This document shows, piece by piece, positions 40,201 through 49,144 of a DNA stretch of 64,000 bases. The notes under the pieces were generated by a model. The model was not told the origin of the DNA and did not search any database. It saw nothing but the letters and a program-made list of their open reading frames with translations. The stretch lies in contig NC_089278.1 in NCBI RefSeq assembly GCF_963678975.1, positions 13,621,959 through 13,685,958 of the forward strand. The letters run 5' to 3'. Both the position numbers and the translations under genes were made by a program. Source of the stretch: Dysidea avara. Lineage: Eukaryota > Porifera > Demospongiae > Dictyoceratida > Dysideidae. How positions within the stretch are numbered: position 1 is the first letter of the stretch; every line of letters begins with the position of its first letter.

Positions 40201-40672
40201 AGGCACACTTCATTCAGTATTGACAATTTCATATTCATCGGTATGTTGGTATACCTTTCCATCACACTCCTCAGGCTGTGCTGCATCTTCTCCATTACCA
40301 TAACAGGCAGTGCTTCCACCGTGGGATAGTACACTCCTACAGAAATCGGCAATTGCAGTTACACTAGACCATATACAGTACAATTAAGCTACCTAGAAAT
40401 TGAACGATGCAAGGGTGACGAAGGGTGCTCCAGATTTGACACTCACGGAGAAAGTCATCCTTGATTTTCTGAAGTTCATCGCCCTGCGCATACTGTAGTA
40501 AAAGTGTGTGTACCTCTTTAGCGGCGCAAAGCGTTCCTTCATAGTCAACCTCGAAGACTCTTCCGTAAGCACCACGTCCGATTTCCACACCTGTCAAGTT
40601 AATGTGATGAAGAACAAGACTAGAAGCGACATTAGCAGTCATGACTAAGAAGCGCTGGCTCGAGCGCTGCAC
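27354..40672 (-). CDS. Candidate TKL-like kinase / coiled-coil / filamin / NHL fusion protein (787 aa model)
   Basis: Six minus-strand exons fit in phase: 40672-40393, 40336-39642, 38760-38632, 38576-38490, 37169-36880, 28236-27354. Predicted order: kinase domain (about 25-305), coiled coil (326-397), filamin-type Ig repeat (398-494), six NHL blades (495-787). Coiled coil-filamin-NHL is the C-terminal plan of TRIM2/TRIM3/TRIM71 proteins. Here no RING or B-box is visible, and a kinase occupies the N-terminus. Known from the family: NHL propellers bind RNA or proteins, and the coiled coil dimerises. Inferred: a dimeric cytoplasmic signalling scaffold. Weak point: the kinase exon can also end at a stop (39638-39636) three codon positions past the proposed donor GTATAA, and the coiled-coil exon starts with ATG, so two adjacent genes are possible. 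A minus-strand AATAAA about 125 nt beyond that stop would suit the two-gene reading. Confidence 0.6.
28334..28462. repeat. Hairpin MITE, 'GTAGCTATACTAG' family
   Basis: Arms 28334-28371 and 28421-28460 are complementary (GAGGTCATCTA...GCTATACTAG). The same arm sequence occurs singly or in pairs at 33360-33412, 35676-35720, 38330-38365, 42509-42545, 44155-44295 and 49925-50075. Confidence 0.75.
28866..29340. repeat. Interspersed repeat with 'AAGAAAGCCGGCACGACACAC' type end
   Basis: The block begins near CATGTGGCCAAGAAAGC and includes AGGAAGAAAGAAAAC and a CTTTGCAAAAATTGC region. Related blocks, in either orientation, lie at 35200-35640, 37225-37330, 39440-39620 and 57440-57870. Confidence 0.6.
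29485..29605 (-). repeat. tRNA-derived SINE (minus)
   Basis: On the minus strand a B-box-like GGTTCAAATTC (29552-29542) follows 'GGAGGTCCCT'. Downstream lie TTTTTTCCAACATTTTTGTG and 'GACTGCTCTATTAGAGTATC'. The same body is seen at 34898-35045 and 52596-52680. Confidence 0.6.
29635..29785. repeat. Tandem GTAGGATTAGGAAAA array with telomere-like tail
   Basis: About five units of 21-23 bp (core GTAGGATTAGGAAAA) run into GGATTTAGGTTAGGGTATGG, which resembles the TTAGGG telomere word. Internal position argues against a chromosome end. Confidence 0.75.
30766..31255. mobile_element. hAT-type MITE with CCGGGTC ends, copy 2 (inverted)
   Basis: The ends CAACGTTGAAACCGGGTC and GACCCGGTTTCAACGCTG are flanked by 8-bp ACTACCAC (30758-30765; 31256-31263). 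The core, including a 23-nt A-run (about 30960-30982), matches the 19183-19731 copy on the other strand. Confidence 0.9.
32043..32676. mobile_element. TA-flanked MITE (Tc1/mariner-type duplication)
   Basis: The terminal inverted repeats TACCGTATAACGGGAATG and CATTCCCGTTATACGGTA sit between TA dinucleotides (32041-32042; 32677-32678). Subterminal GAAAACATTCACGAATG is also inverted. No transposase. Family placement rests only on the TA duplication. Confidence 0.7.
32830..33300. repeat. 'TTTGTCCTCCTTTGTGTC' dispersed repeat
   Basis: This composite repeat contains TTGTCCTCCTTTGTCTC, a 'GATTACAGAGGCACTTCTCA' block and 'GGAACATAGCTGAAAAC' type text. Other copies or pieces: 28560-28780, 31740-31870, 36000-36290, 37800-38300, 41950-42460, 43540-44100, 50160-50760. 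It is the commonest repeat between 28 and 51 kb. Confidence 0.6.
33613..34033. mobile_element. MULE-like MITE with internal tRNA-like segment, copy 2
   Basis: The ends GGAAGTGGTTACTGAACCG and CGGTTCAGTATCCACTGCC are flanked by a 9-bp duplication, TTATTATTA (33604-33612; 34034-34042). The tRNA-like stretch at about 33866-33935 is more decayed than in copy 1 (15935-16486). It sits in the long intron of the NHL gene. Confidence 0.8.
34898..35045 (+). repeat. tRNA-derived SINE (plus)
   Basis: It has the A-box-like CAGCTCAGTGG (34916-34926) and B-box-like GGTTCTAACA (34960-34969). A tail follows with TTTTTACCCC and ends in 'TTCTATTAGAGTATTTCG'. It is a SINE by structure: a tRNA head, an unrelated body and many partial copies. 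Confidence 0.6.
36160..36510. repeat. Tandem duplication of a repeat segment
   Basis: Two direct copies (about 36220-36335 and 36387-36502) share 'GTGTATAATGGGTTGAACA', 'AAGCGTAATGGATACTTCAC' and 'GATAATTGATATA'. They differ at under about one base in ten by eye. No gene is implied. Confidence 0.7.
36880..37169 (-). CDS. Filamin-type Ig repeat exon
   Basis: V-D-L-P-D-P-S-K-C opens it; the middle has V-T-L-K-N and L-D-N-G-I-Y-S-V-G-F-I-P, then G-D-H-T-I-Y-I-Q-V-N-G and the closing I-P-G-S-P-Y. DPSKC, DNGxYxVxFxP and IPGSP are the filamin/ABP280 signature. It ends phase 2 at GTAAGA and joins the NHL exon to give P-Y-K-I-V-V, the usual filamin-to-NHL junction in TRIM proteins. Confidence 0.88.
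38277..38455. repeat. Hairpin MITE next to the coiled-coil exon
   Basis: CAAGTGTAAGAAAAAATTAG and its near complement CTAATTTTTCCTTATACTTG bracket a copy of the 'CACCTACACCTATACTA' arm. It lies 35 nt inside the intron after the second coiled-coil exon (minus strand). Confidence 0.65.
38490..38760 (-). CDS. Two coiled-coil exons (38760-38632 and 38576-38490)
   Basis: Exon one (43 codons) contains E-E-Q-R-K-Q-I-D-N-L-R-S-E-V and L-R-V-E-N-T-Q-L-Q. Exon two (29 codons) contains A-E-Q-R-R-D-I-D-V-L-K-A-E-N-L-Q-L. The two are clearly related (T-I-x-E-Q-R-x-x-I-D-x-L), a duplicated heptad exon. Both are phase 0 to phase 0. The acceptor of exon one has a good pyrimidine tract (CTGCTTTGTTCAG), which favours an internal exon over a first exon. 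Confidence 0.7.
39642..40672 (-). CDS. Kinase exons 1-2 of the fusion candidate (TKL-like protein kinase)
   Basis: Exon 40672-40393 carries the glycine loop G-R-G-A-Y-G-R-V, A-A-K (Lys52) and F-L-R-E-C (Glu77). A 56-nt intron follows. Exon 40336-39642 has H-R-D-L-T-P-N-N (153-160), the metal-binding motif as D-L-G (173-175) instead of DFG, A-P-G-T, the M-P-A-E-S site, D-V-F-S-F-G-G and a C-terminal N-R-P motif. HRDLxPxN favours Ser/Thr specificity, and the overall wording is TKL-like. Lys, Glu, HRD Asp, Asn and DLG Asp are all present, so it is probably active. The start could also be Met11 (ATG at 40642). Confidence 0.85.
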
Positions 40673-40795
40673 GCCTTGACCCCACCCACTATTGGATTAT
40701 CTTTTCACGTGATCACTTTGTTTGTCTCTAATATTTTGGTTCAGTAACGTTTTAAACTTCTAGTTGGTGAAAGCGCAAGCAAATAGATTTTCAAC
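40673..40795. promoter_or_regulatory. Shared head-to-head promoter of the kinase and DNAJC17 genes
   Basis: Only 123 bp separate the two divergent start codons. The gap holds an inverted CCAAT box (ATTGG, 40691-40695) and an E-box CACGTG (40706-40711), and has no TATA box at a useful position. Pairing with a housekeeping DnaJ gene suggests a constitutive bidirectional promoter (inference). Confidence 0.55.
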
Positions 40796-41665
40796 ATGTC
40801 GGAGGAAATTGTTACTCTGTTAAAAGATTTAGATACTAACGATCTTTATGAGTTATTTTCAGTGACTCCTGTAAGTTCTGAAAGAGACATCACAAGAGGT
40901 TACAAGAAAAAGGCGCTTAGGCATCATCCAGATAAGAATCCAGACAATCCGCGTGCTGGTGAGATTTTTCAGAAAATTTCCAAAGCTTACAAAATTTTAA
41001 CCGATCCTGCTGCAAAAGCTGCTTACGACAAATGGGTGAGAACAAAGCAGGCTTCGTTGAGGCGAACACAAGAGCTGTCAAGCAAGAGAAAGAAGTTTAA
41101 GGAAGATTTAGAATTGCAAGAACAAATGTCGGGTCAACAGAGCGAGTACGAGCGAGAAGCTAGCAGAAACATTGAAGCAGAGATAGCTAGATTACGAACT
41201 GAGGGAAGTGAATGGATTAAAAAGCAAGAAGAATTGTTACGGGCTGAATTTCAGAACCCAGTAGAAGTTCAAGAAGATCCCACACTGAAAGCACAGTGGA
41301 GAGCTACCAAGAATGATTTCACCAATGGTGGCTATTCTAGAGACGTTTTAATGAAACTATTTGGTAAATATGGGAAAGTACTGGATGTTCTTGTCCCTAA
41401 AAAGAATGGTAGAGCTCTTATTGTATTTAAGAATACTACAGATGCATCTCAGGCAGTATTAGTTGAAAAAGGACTTACAACAAATCCCCTATCTCTAACA
41501 TGGGCAGCAGGAAAACCTGCTGTCAAAGAGAGTCAAACGTTTAATCCAGACAGTGATCTTGAAAATTATGAACTTGCAACATTTGCTCGCTTGAGAGAGG
41601 CACAGAAACTTATGAATCAACAGTCAGATGTTGTCACCAAAGAAGAACAAAACACAGATCTGTAA
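40796..41665 (+). CDS. DNAJC17-like co-chaperone (J domain plus RRM), intronless, 289 aa
   Basis: The N-terminal J domain (about 16-80) has Y-K-K-K-A-L-R-H-H-P-D-K-N-P-D with the essential HPD at 44-46. An acidic/basic helical middle follows (80-165: R-K-K-F-K-E-D-L-E-L-Q-E-Q). A C-terminal RNA-recognition motif lies at about 170-245 (L-F-G-K-Y-G-K-V-L-D-V-L-V, G-R-A-L-I-V-F-K). This order and length match DNAJC17 (human about 304 aa, yeast Cwc23), a spliceosome-associated co-chaperone that stimulates Hsp70 via HPD. It is a nuclear protein by family knowledge. The start is the first ATG after the head-to-head promoter. No intron interrupts it; a possible polyadenylation signal ATTAAA follows at about 41701. 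A retrocopy is conceivable, but the frame is intact and the promoter gap looks native. Confidence 0.92.
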   Translation: MSEEIVTLLKDLDTNDLYELFSVTPVSSERDITRGYKKKALRHHPDKNPDNPRAGEIFQKISKAYKILTDPAAKAAYDKWVRTKQASLRRTQELSSKRKKFKEDLELQEQMSGQQSEYEREASRNIEAEIARLRTEGSEWIKKQEELLRAEFQNPVEVQEDPTLKAQWRATKNDFTNGGYSRDVLMKLFGKYGKVLDVLVPKKNGRALIVFKNTTDASQAVLVEKGLTTNPLSLTWAAGKPAVKESQTFNPDSDLENYELATFARLREAQKLMNQQSDVVTKEEQNTDL

Positions 41666-41699
41666 TTTATATCAGTGTAATACATTGTAAGATGAAGTG

Positions 41700-43200
41700 G
41701 ATTAAATTTTTCATGAAACTATGTATTGCAGACATAAATGGGGGAGCCATACATCTTTTCTTGCTTTTATTGGTCAATGCTTTGTGCTTGCACCAAAAAT
41801 CAAGGTACTGTGATAAAGCAGTCAATCTCTACTCTAATTTTATATCTTAAAATCTGTACATAGTTTGCTGTATAGACCTTCAGTGCTGGCTACTGTAAAG
41901 CTCTAATAACAATAATCACAAGCAGCTCATATACAAGCCGTTAGAGCAGTAATAAATAAAAGCAGAGTAGTGGAGAAAGAAAAGGAGGGCAAGGTAGTCC
42001 GTGATACATGCACTGTAGCTGCTGCAATTGGTGAAAAGGCACACTTAAGGTTAAAGCAACACTCGAACATTCAAGAAATCACATCAACCATAGTCATGTT
42101 ATGTTTGGCTGAAGGCCGCATCATTTAGTCGGTCCAGAAACTTACTATTTCTGAAGGCTACTCTAATCATACCTTCAGAGGTTTTGCCTTCAGCCATAAG
42201 ATCATGGATGTGATTTCTTAATTGTTAAAGTGTTGCTTTGGCCTGAGGTGTGCCTTTTCATCCACTGCAGCAGCTACAATGCATGCACCATGGATAATCT
42301 TTGTCCTCCTTTGTGTTCTGTTTCTTTCTCCACTGCTGCGTAGGTGTTGATTCATGGGTAGCACATTATCTGTATCACGAGAATAATTTCCGTAGTAAGT
42401 GGATTAATTCCAGAGGTGCTTCTTGCCTTTTTTGCTGGTTCATCAGTAATTATGTTATTACACTAAGAAGTGAACAAGCAAGTATATAAGGCTGGAAACT
42501 TTAAGTGGAACAAGGAAGGTTGTCTACAGTTGCAGCTATACTAGTGGACATTTCATCCCCATACTATTCACAGATTGTATCAGGCTATTTTATTGTGTTC
42601 CAGTTCGTAAGTTATTTCTGCAATCAAGAATGGTGGAGCAGGCCAAAATATGGGGTGGTGCGGCTTTGGCAATGAAATTTACAAAGTGAAGTTAGAAGCA
42701 TGCAAACTAAATATAAAGATGTCATATACAATGTAGGGGATTGAGAGGGGAAGTCTAAAGGCACGATCCCCCCACCATCCCCACCAACACCACCAGGGGG
42801 AAAGTTTACTGGAAGTCTTAAATAATGTTTTAGAGCTGCTTGTAAACAATACTGCCAAGCTGTCACGGAGGAAAAGTGAGGTTGGAGATATTTTTGGGCA
42901 AAATTTCATGATGCACATTATACCGTATGATGCAACAAGAGATGCATGAATTCCTAACAACAAGGTTACAGCTGACTTACACAAAAGCCCATCTAAGAAA
43001 GAAGCACATTGTACTGAGAAGGCTTGTGGGATGCACTTATGCAATCCATCCTTTAGAATGTTAAGAGGTCAATATTGAATTAGTTCAACACACAGTTCAA
43101 CAGTGATCACAAGATGTATGATGACATGTGACCAACCTCCCTCTGGGATAGCATACGATACAAATTATTTCAAAATAATATAAGATTATGGTAATTACAG
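41700..43200. other. Intergenic, dispersed repeats only
   Basis: Pieces of the 'TTTGTCCTCCTTTGTG' repeat (41950-42310) and the 'AGCTATACTAG' arm (42509-42545), then unassigned AT-rich sequence with a CCCCACC block (42765-42800). Confidence 0.5.
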
Positions 43201-43340
43201 GGTGGATGAGAATCACAATGTCAGAATAACAGATTTGGGTTGGAAAATATATTTACATTGCAGAGGTGACAAGCAAGATACACACTGCCAGTAAATTGGA
43301 ATCAATAGATGACTTTTACTTTGATGAGAAAACTGATGTG
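43201..43340 (+). pseudogene. Relic of an RTK activation-loop exon
   Basis: After an intact TTACAG acceptor the frame reads V-D-E-N-H-N-V-R-I-T-D-L-G-W, paralleling V-D-E-D-K-T-V-K-I-S-D-F-G-F of RTK-B exon 9. Then come P-V-N-W and, in another frame, S-I-D-D-F-Y-F-D-E-K-T-D-V before a GTATAAG donor. It is 140 nt long against 160 in RTK-B, a 20-nt shortfall that breaks the frame, and DFG is D-L-G. The boundaries are the same as in the live gene. It is a dead paralogue exon between RTK-B and RTK-C; I found no neighbouring relic exons. Confidence 0.8.
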
Positions 43341-46300
43341 GTATAAGTGTACTCTATCTGTAGAGTGTAGGCTTGTACAAATAGTCGTTATGGCATTGGT
43401 AAACCATTTCATGTGTCTATCGTACAGTACAGTAGTACCATACATTATAAGTATCATGGAGGTTCGTACATTCTCAATATTAACCAAAACTAGCCTTAAC
43501 TACAATACCTTCACAGAGCCTTGGCAATATTGGTTAGGCACAGCCAAGCCCAAAAGTACCTTCAGTGCAACCAAAAATCCTTCGAATAAGTTGCTACAAA
43601 AAATTATTAAATTGAATTTTCTGCTAACTGACTATCTTACTAATACATACCTTCAGACAAGTGTAACTTGACAACAACTAAGGCTACATGCTTGATTTTT
43701 TCACTACTAGATGTCACTTCAGCTCAAAATGTATCTTGTATGTGCAATGCATGCATCTTGTCTTACCTTTGTCCTCCTTTGTGTCCCATATATTTTCTCT
43801 GAAAGAGGGATAGTTGAACAATGATAATCCCTAATGAAATAACGAGAAATGTTCCATAATTATAGTGAATGAATTGATTACAGAGACACTCCTTATATTG
43901 TTCTTTGTTTGAAACACTGTGTAACAGGCTAAACATAGTTGAAAACAAAGTTTAATGGCCACTTCACTTCTCAGTAATTGATGGTTGGGATGCTGCGTGT
44001 TCAGATGCAAAATTAATTTTATGGCATGTCTAGCACCATTCTTTCTTTTGATGCAGTATGCTTGGGTTCACCAGTATAATTATGTTACATAAAAGCAAGC
44101 ACAAGGAAAGTGTTGGAATTTTTAAGTTTTAATAGAGATCATTGAAATGAAAAGTATAGTGAAACAAGAGAGGTTGTCTACACCTGCAGATATACTAGTG
44201 AACATTTAATTCAGTCATGGCTACAGACTGAAGTAAAGGGATTAAATGTCCACTAGTATATCTGCAGATATAGACAACCTCTCTTGTTCCACTACATATG
44301 ATACCTAATTAAATTTTCCTTGTGCTTGTTGTAATTGTAACTGTTGACATTCCACTGTACATGTGTAACTCTTGAAGCTGGACACAGCCTGGAGCAATGA
44401 AATACAGTACTGTCATGCATTCGTTGCACCTGCACATCTGAGCAACCCCTAAAGTTACAATTCTGCTGGCCCTGTATGTAGCTTCCTTCACTATCTTGCA
44501 CACACCTGACCCTGCATGTGGTGATAACTAAACTTAATACACACATGTAACACGATTGAACAAACCAACTCTCTGTCCACCAAAACTGCACATGTGTAGG
44601 TAGAACATTATCTATTTTATTATGTAGCTAGGAGTCAACCACATTAAATCATATGTTCCAATTACTATCTGCCAACTGAGGCAGACCTACATAGCGGTGG
44701 ATTCAAAATTTGAAAAAGGGAGATTTCTGAAAATGCAATACTGCAATATGCATGTATTATGATATTAAAAAATGAAAAAAGTGAGATTTTAGAGGCTCCA
44801 ATATTGCAGTTTAGGCTACTGTTAGTTTCACAGCAAATTAATGCTTAAAACTGTCAAATAATTAACTAGCTATAGGGGTAAAAGATATTTCAAACAGTAG
44901 CTGCTTTGTTTGCTCTATTGGAGTAGATACTTGACTGCTCTATTAGAGTGTTTAGATCATTTTATGAAATTGGAAGTGAAAGATAACATGTTGCTGCGAG
45001 TTGAATAGCTGTAATGAGTGTTAGTAAAATGTAATCACATGCATGACTACCACTGAAATGTATGGTGTCTAAGGATTTTTGTTGTGATAGATTGTCAGTA
45101 CAGCAATAATTATAGCTAATTAAGCTAGTCTAGTACTAAGTTAAATCTAAAAGAGGGTTTTGACAGAATATATAAAACCCATCTGGAAACCTCTACACAG
45201 TGTGCCTTTTGAAATTAAATTTGTAGCAATTCTGATCAAAAATAGTACTACAAGTTGTAATTGTCGTGCATGGAGTCAGAAGTCTATTAACTGAAACTTT
45301 TACCACTGAATAAATGTGTAAGTAACTAGCTGAATAGCTGGGCCAATTTTTGAAAGATTACCTTTATTATTCTATCTTTTTATAAGTGTATATGGGTTGC
45401 TGCATTGTGAGACACTCAAGTGCAAGTGAAATATCAAAGAAATTTGCCTCATTAAAATAGTACTATCTGAAATATGCAAATACACAGCAATAAGCATATT
45501 GTAGGACCTGTACATTTTAAGACTGCATCTTTATTAAGTTTTCACCTTACTGCAAACAATGTATCTTTATTTTATGCATGTAATATTTTTATTAAGTTTT
45601 GCATAATTTTATTAGCTTTAGTTTGATTGAGACTACATGGTTAAAAATACCTTCAGAGCAACCTTTATTTGCAGAACCAAGTTGTGAAACTGAACTGCAT
45701 TAGTAAACTGAATTGCATTAGGTTGTATCTGAGGAAGCACCATTCCTATAAACAAGAACAATATTTCATTGCAGCCATTTCTTGACCGCCACCTTTGATT
45801 TCACAACTTCTTTCACCCAGACTATTGGAAGCCACACCTTTTTTCACAGTTTGGCTGCTTTTGTGTGGATAATGTACTTGCAGAAGCACTAATGTTGAAT
45901 TATATAAGCAATACTACATGATGTTGGTCTGCCTGTCTGTCTGATCACAATAGAAAGGCTAGAGGAAAAACAACACAGCATGCACACAACCATCATTATA
46001 TTCCACAATTATAAACCTATGTGAGGCATGTGCCTAATAATTAAATAATTATGGTTCTAACAAGTGCCTGTCTTCTGCACATATACTCTACATCTTATCA
46101 CTTGACCAGTGTATACTTATTATTTTATTTTATTCATTTTAAAGGCTTTTTAATGCATTAAAGGTCTGTGGGGCAAACTGCACAGTCTGAGTACATCTAT
46201 AGCAATTACAACAATTACAACTACTTACCATGACACTGTTTTTGTGTGTAAAGCACACTTCATTTTTTACAGTGCATGTCATGTGATAATGAATTAGGTA

Positions 46301-49058
46301 TCCATTCCACCCAAAATAGTAAACTAGAAGATACTATAGTAAAACTAAAGTCAAGCTTTATGTAGGAAAATAGGCATTCTGTTGCAGCGATAGCTATAGC
46401 TATATGGTAGCTGTATATAGCTACCATCACATTTTTGTTTCACCACATTTTAGTACATGCACTTGTTACAACAACTCTAGTTGATTTCTTCACAGCTATA
46501 TCTAGGTGGGCTAGCTGCAGGTAGCTAGCTAATAACTAGCTAAGCTGTGCTATTCAATTCACAGCCTGTCAGGCTGTAAATTGAATATTGAAACATCAAT
46601 ATCGATATATCAACATCGATACAAACTAGACTAGCTATACGTAGTCTATTTATAACGTAGCTAGTGAGCTATGCAGTAGGGAAACTGTAGGTATAATATA
46701 TCATGCCTGGATAGGTACTTAAGCTGCAGGAACGAAGTGAGTCCTTTTCGTAGCTAGTACTTAGCACGTGATCAAACAAGAGGTCAAAAAAGATCAAAGC
46801 ACATGGTTACACAAGACGATTGCAGCACAGCATCACCGAGGCATCCCCTCTATAAGTAGAGATTTCCAACTAAATTAAATAATTAACATTCCATGCATTC
46901 ATTGGTATGATAAATATTGTGCTATTTTTCAGGGTCATTTTAGTGTAAATCCCACCTCAATTGGTGGTTCCTATCAAAAGATATAAGCAAAAGAAGCTGA
47001 CAGTGTGATGATTTTTGTGTACAGTATTTTCAATGCTTTTTACATATATCGCATGGCACCAAACACAATATTCAAAGTGTCATAAATCTAGATAGGAAAC
47101 TAATAATGACATGAAATTTTCATTACATAACTATTTTATGGAGAACAGCATATGAGCTAGGTAAAACCTCTCAAGAGTGACCACTTCTTTGTAGACTGAC
47201 CACTCAGAATATTACATGAATAAAGCAAGTGATCCACAAATAAAACTGTGTGTATTATGTAATACTAAGTATACACAGGTACCTAATGCATTTTCAAGGA
47301 TAACTAACTAGAAAAATCAGTAATACTATATAACATGGTAAGTACTGGCATCACAAGTCACAATTAGCAAATACTTCGGAAACATGACAATCAGATAACA
47401 AAATGTAAGACCAATATTAATAGATTTTTTGGACACTGTTCAGCTTTATGTCACATTGTAAGCACTCAGGTTAGTAATTATTATATAACACAATGACATC
47501 ACTATACTACAAAGAGAAATTATAAATAGTTTCTGATCAAAATTACAATCACTGAAGCTGCTATAAAATGGATCAAAACAACAGTAAATACACCAGAATA
47601 TAACACCAGGTAAGTGTGAAGCCATATAAGGTTGGTATCACATGCCAGTCTCTACTTTTGAAAAGATTATGCTCAACCTTGAACCTTATATTGCAATTCC
47701 GCGCAAGACAACAAACTGCTCACCTTCAAACTATACTTGCATCGATGCAGAAGGATGCCTTGAAGCCCAGGGTGGTTGGAAAAGGCTGAAATCTGAACAG
47801 TGTTAGATGGCGATTTACCTTTAAAAGGGCCATATTTTCGTCATAATCCAACGTCAGTCATCCTCCAATCAAAAAACACACAGCAAAATCGAAATCAGCA
47901 TATACGGTTTTCCCAGAACCACTTTCTTCGTCCTCATCTGCCATAGATTCACGCGGAAACACTCGGAAACTTTGGCTATCACCGGTGCCGTATTCTTCCA
48001 ATAGAATTACGTACGCAATTATTTGTATGGGGATTTTTATTTCTCAAACTTTGATTTTACATATTTCAATAAATACCACATAGATTTTAACCCAGTAAAG
48101 CGCATTACGAAGTACGAAGCACTGACTACCATTGACTGGAACGGCAGCTTGTGAAACATTTATTGAAGGTGTGTAATTTAAGTAGCAAAAATATGTGTGA
48201 AAAATTGGTTGGTTGGAAATCGCTACTATAAGGCTAGTTCGTGTTGTATTTTGTTGCGTTTATAAAATTCCGGCCCAAGACTGATACTTCTTTTGGGTGG
48301 CAGTACTGAGCTCGGTTCCAACATAGCTAGAAAATATAGCTACCCCTGCGCGCTCTATTTCCTATGGGTGCCAGGTTCATTCCCCTGGTACTGACTGCAC
48401 GCTAAATATACTGTTGTTTCCGAGCAAGGTAGTTTGCTCCCATTAAACCTGGAGTACAACAAATACTTGATAGCTACTGCAGAAAGTAGCCTTTGGTTGA
48501 TAGCTACTGCATGTTCTTCGTGGGGAATAATACTGATCAAGGCAAAAAAGTGTTAAGGCCACACAATCAGTTTCTCATCCACCCGGCAATGTTCAATGTA
48601 GCAATGCCGGCTGGCAGGAGGATTATTATAGACTGTAGTTAGATAGAATGATGACTTAGAATGCAATTTTTATAGTCCCGCAAGCGGTGCCATGCATGCA
48701 ATAGAAATACTTGGCTGTAAGATTACTAGTTGCATGAAATATTATAGAATACCTGACATCAGAGAATCTGAAGTTTTGTTTGGTCATGGCCATACTTTTG
48801 TATTGCATGGCACCAGATCATTGGGGGCAAGAAACAGTTTTGTGTGCTGCCACTAGCTATCTCTTTAGTGCAGGGTTTATCCACTTCTGAAGAAAGTAGT
48901 CTGGAATGGTAGATGTCACATAGCCATAATAGTATGTATTACAAACAGGGAAGTCTACTGAGACACATACTTTTGGTCACAGTAGAGAGAAGCACTCAAA
49001 GTGCATATCCAAATACTGATCCCCCACACAACATTTATTACTCTTTGTTGTCTTATAG
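43341..49058. other. Long intergenic stretch, repeats and unassigned DNA
   Basis: 43540-44100 is a dispersed-repeat copy; 44155-44295 a hairpin MITE; 45755-45880 a foldback-family fragment; 45920-46110 a decayed fragment of the AAGTAGGGATCC family interior (TCTGCCTGTCTGTCTGATC, ACAACC). 47700-48350 is less AT-rich, with several CpGs. A minus-strand start at 47944-47942 encodes an acidic opening (M-A-D-E-D-E-E-S-G-S-G-K) but stops after 28 codons. No gene is supported. Confidence 0.45.
44155..44295. repeat. Hairpin MITE, 'GCAGATATACTAG' arms
   Basis: GAGAGGTTGTCTACACCTGC...ATACTAGTG and its near-perfect complement face each other across about 35 bp centred near 44230. Confidence 0.75.
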
Positions 49059-49079
49059 GGTAGTCCTGGGCTATACCAG

Positions 49080-49144
49080 ATGTATCACTGTGTGACTGAA
49101 ATATTGCTGATCTTATCCTTTTCCATACATGTTAAATCACTTGA
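49080..49144 (+). CDS. RTK-C exon 1: signal peptide
   Basis: A hydrophobic leader with I-L-L-I-L-S-F-S-I and a phase-2 GTAAGT donor, the same phase as RTK-B exon 1. A TTATAG acceptor ends 21 nt before the ATG, as in RTK-B, so both may have a 5'UTR intron. Confidence 0.65.

Noticed and set aside
44292-44591. Minus-strand cysteine-containing frame (C-V-Q-D-S, C-N-F-R-G-C, H-C-S-R-L-C)
   Set aside because: It looks faintly like a small Cys-rich extracellular module, but the spacing fits no family I recognise and it abuts a hairpin MITE; not supportable.
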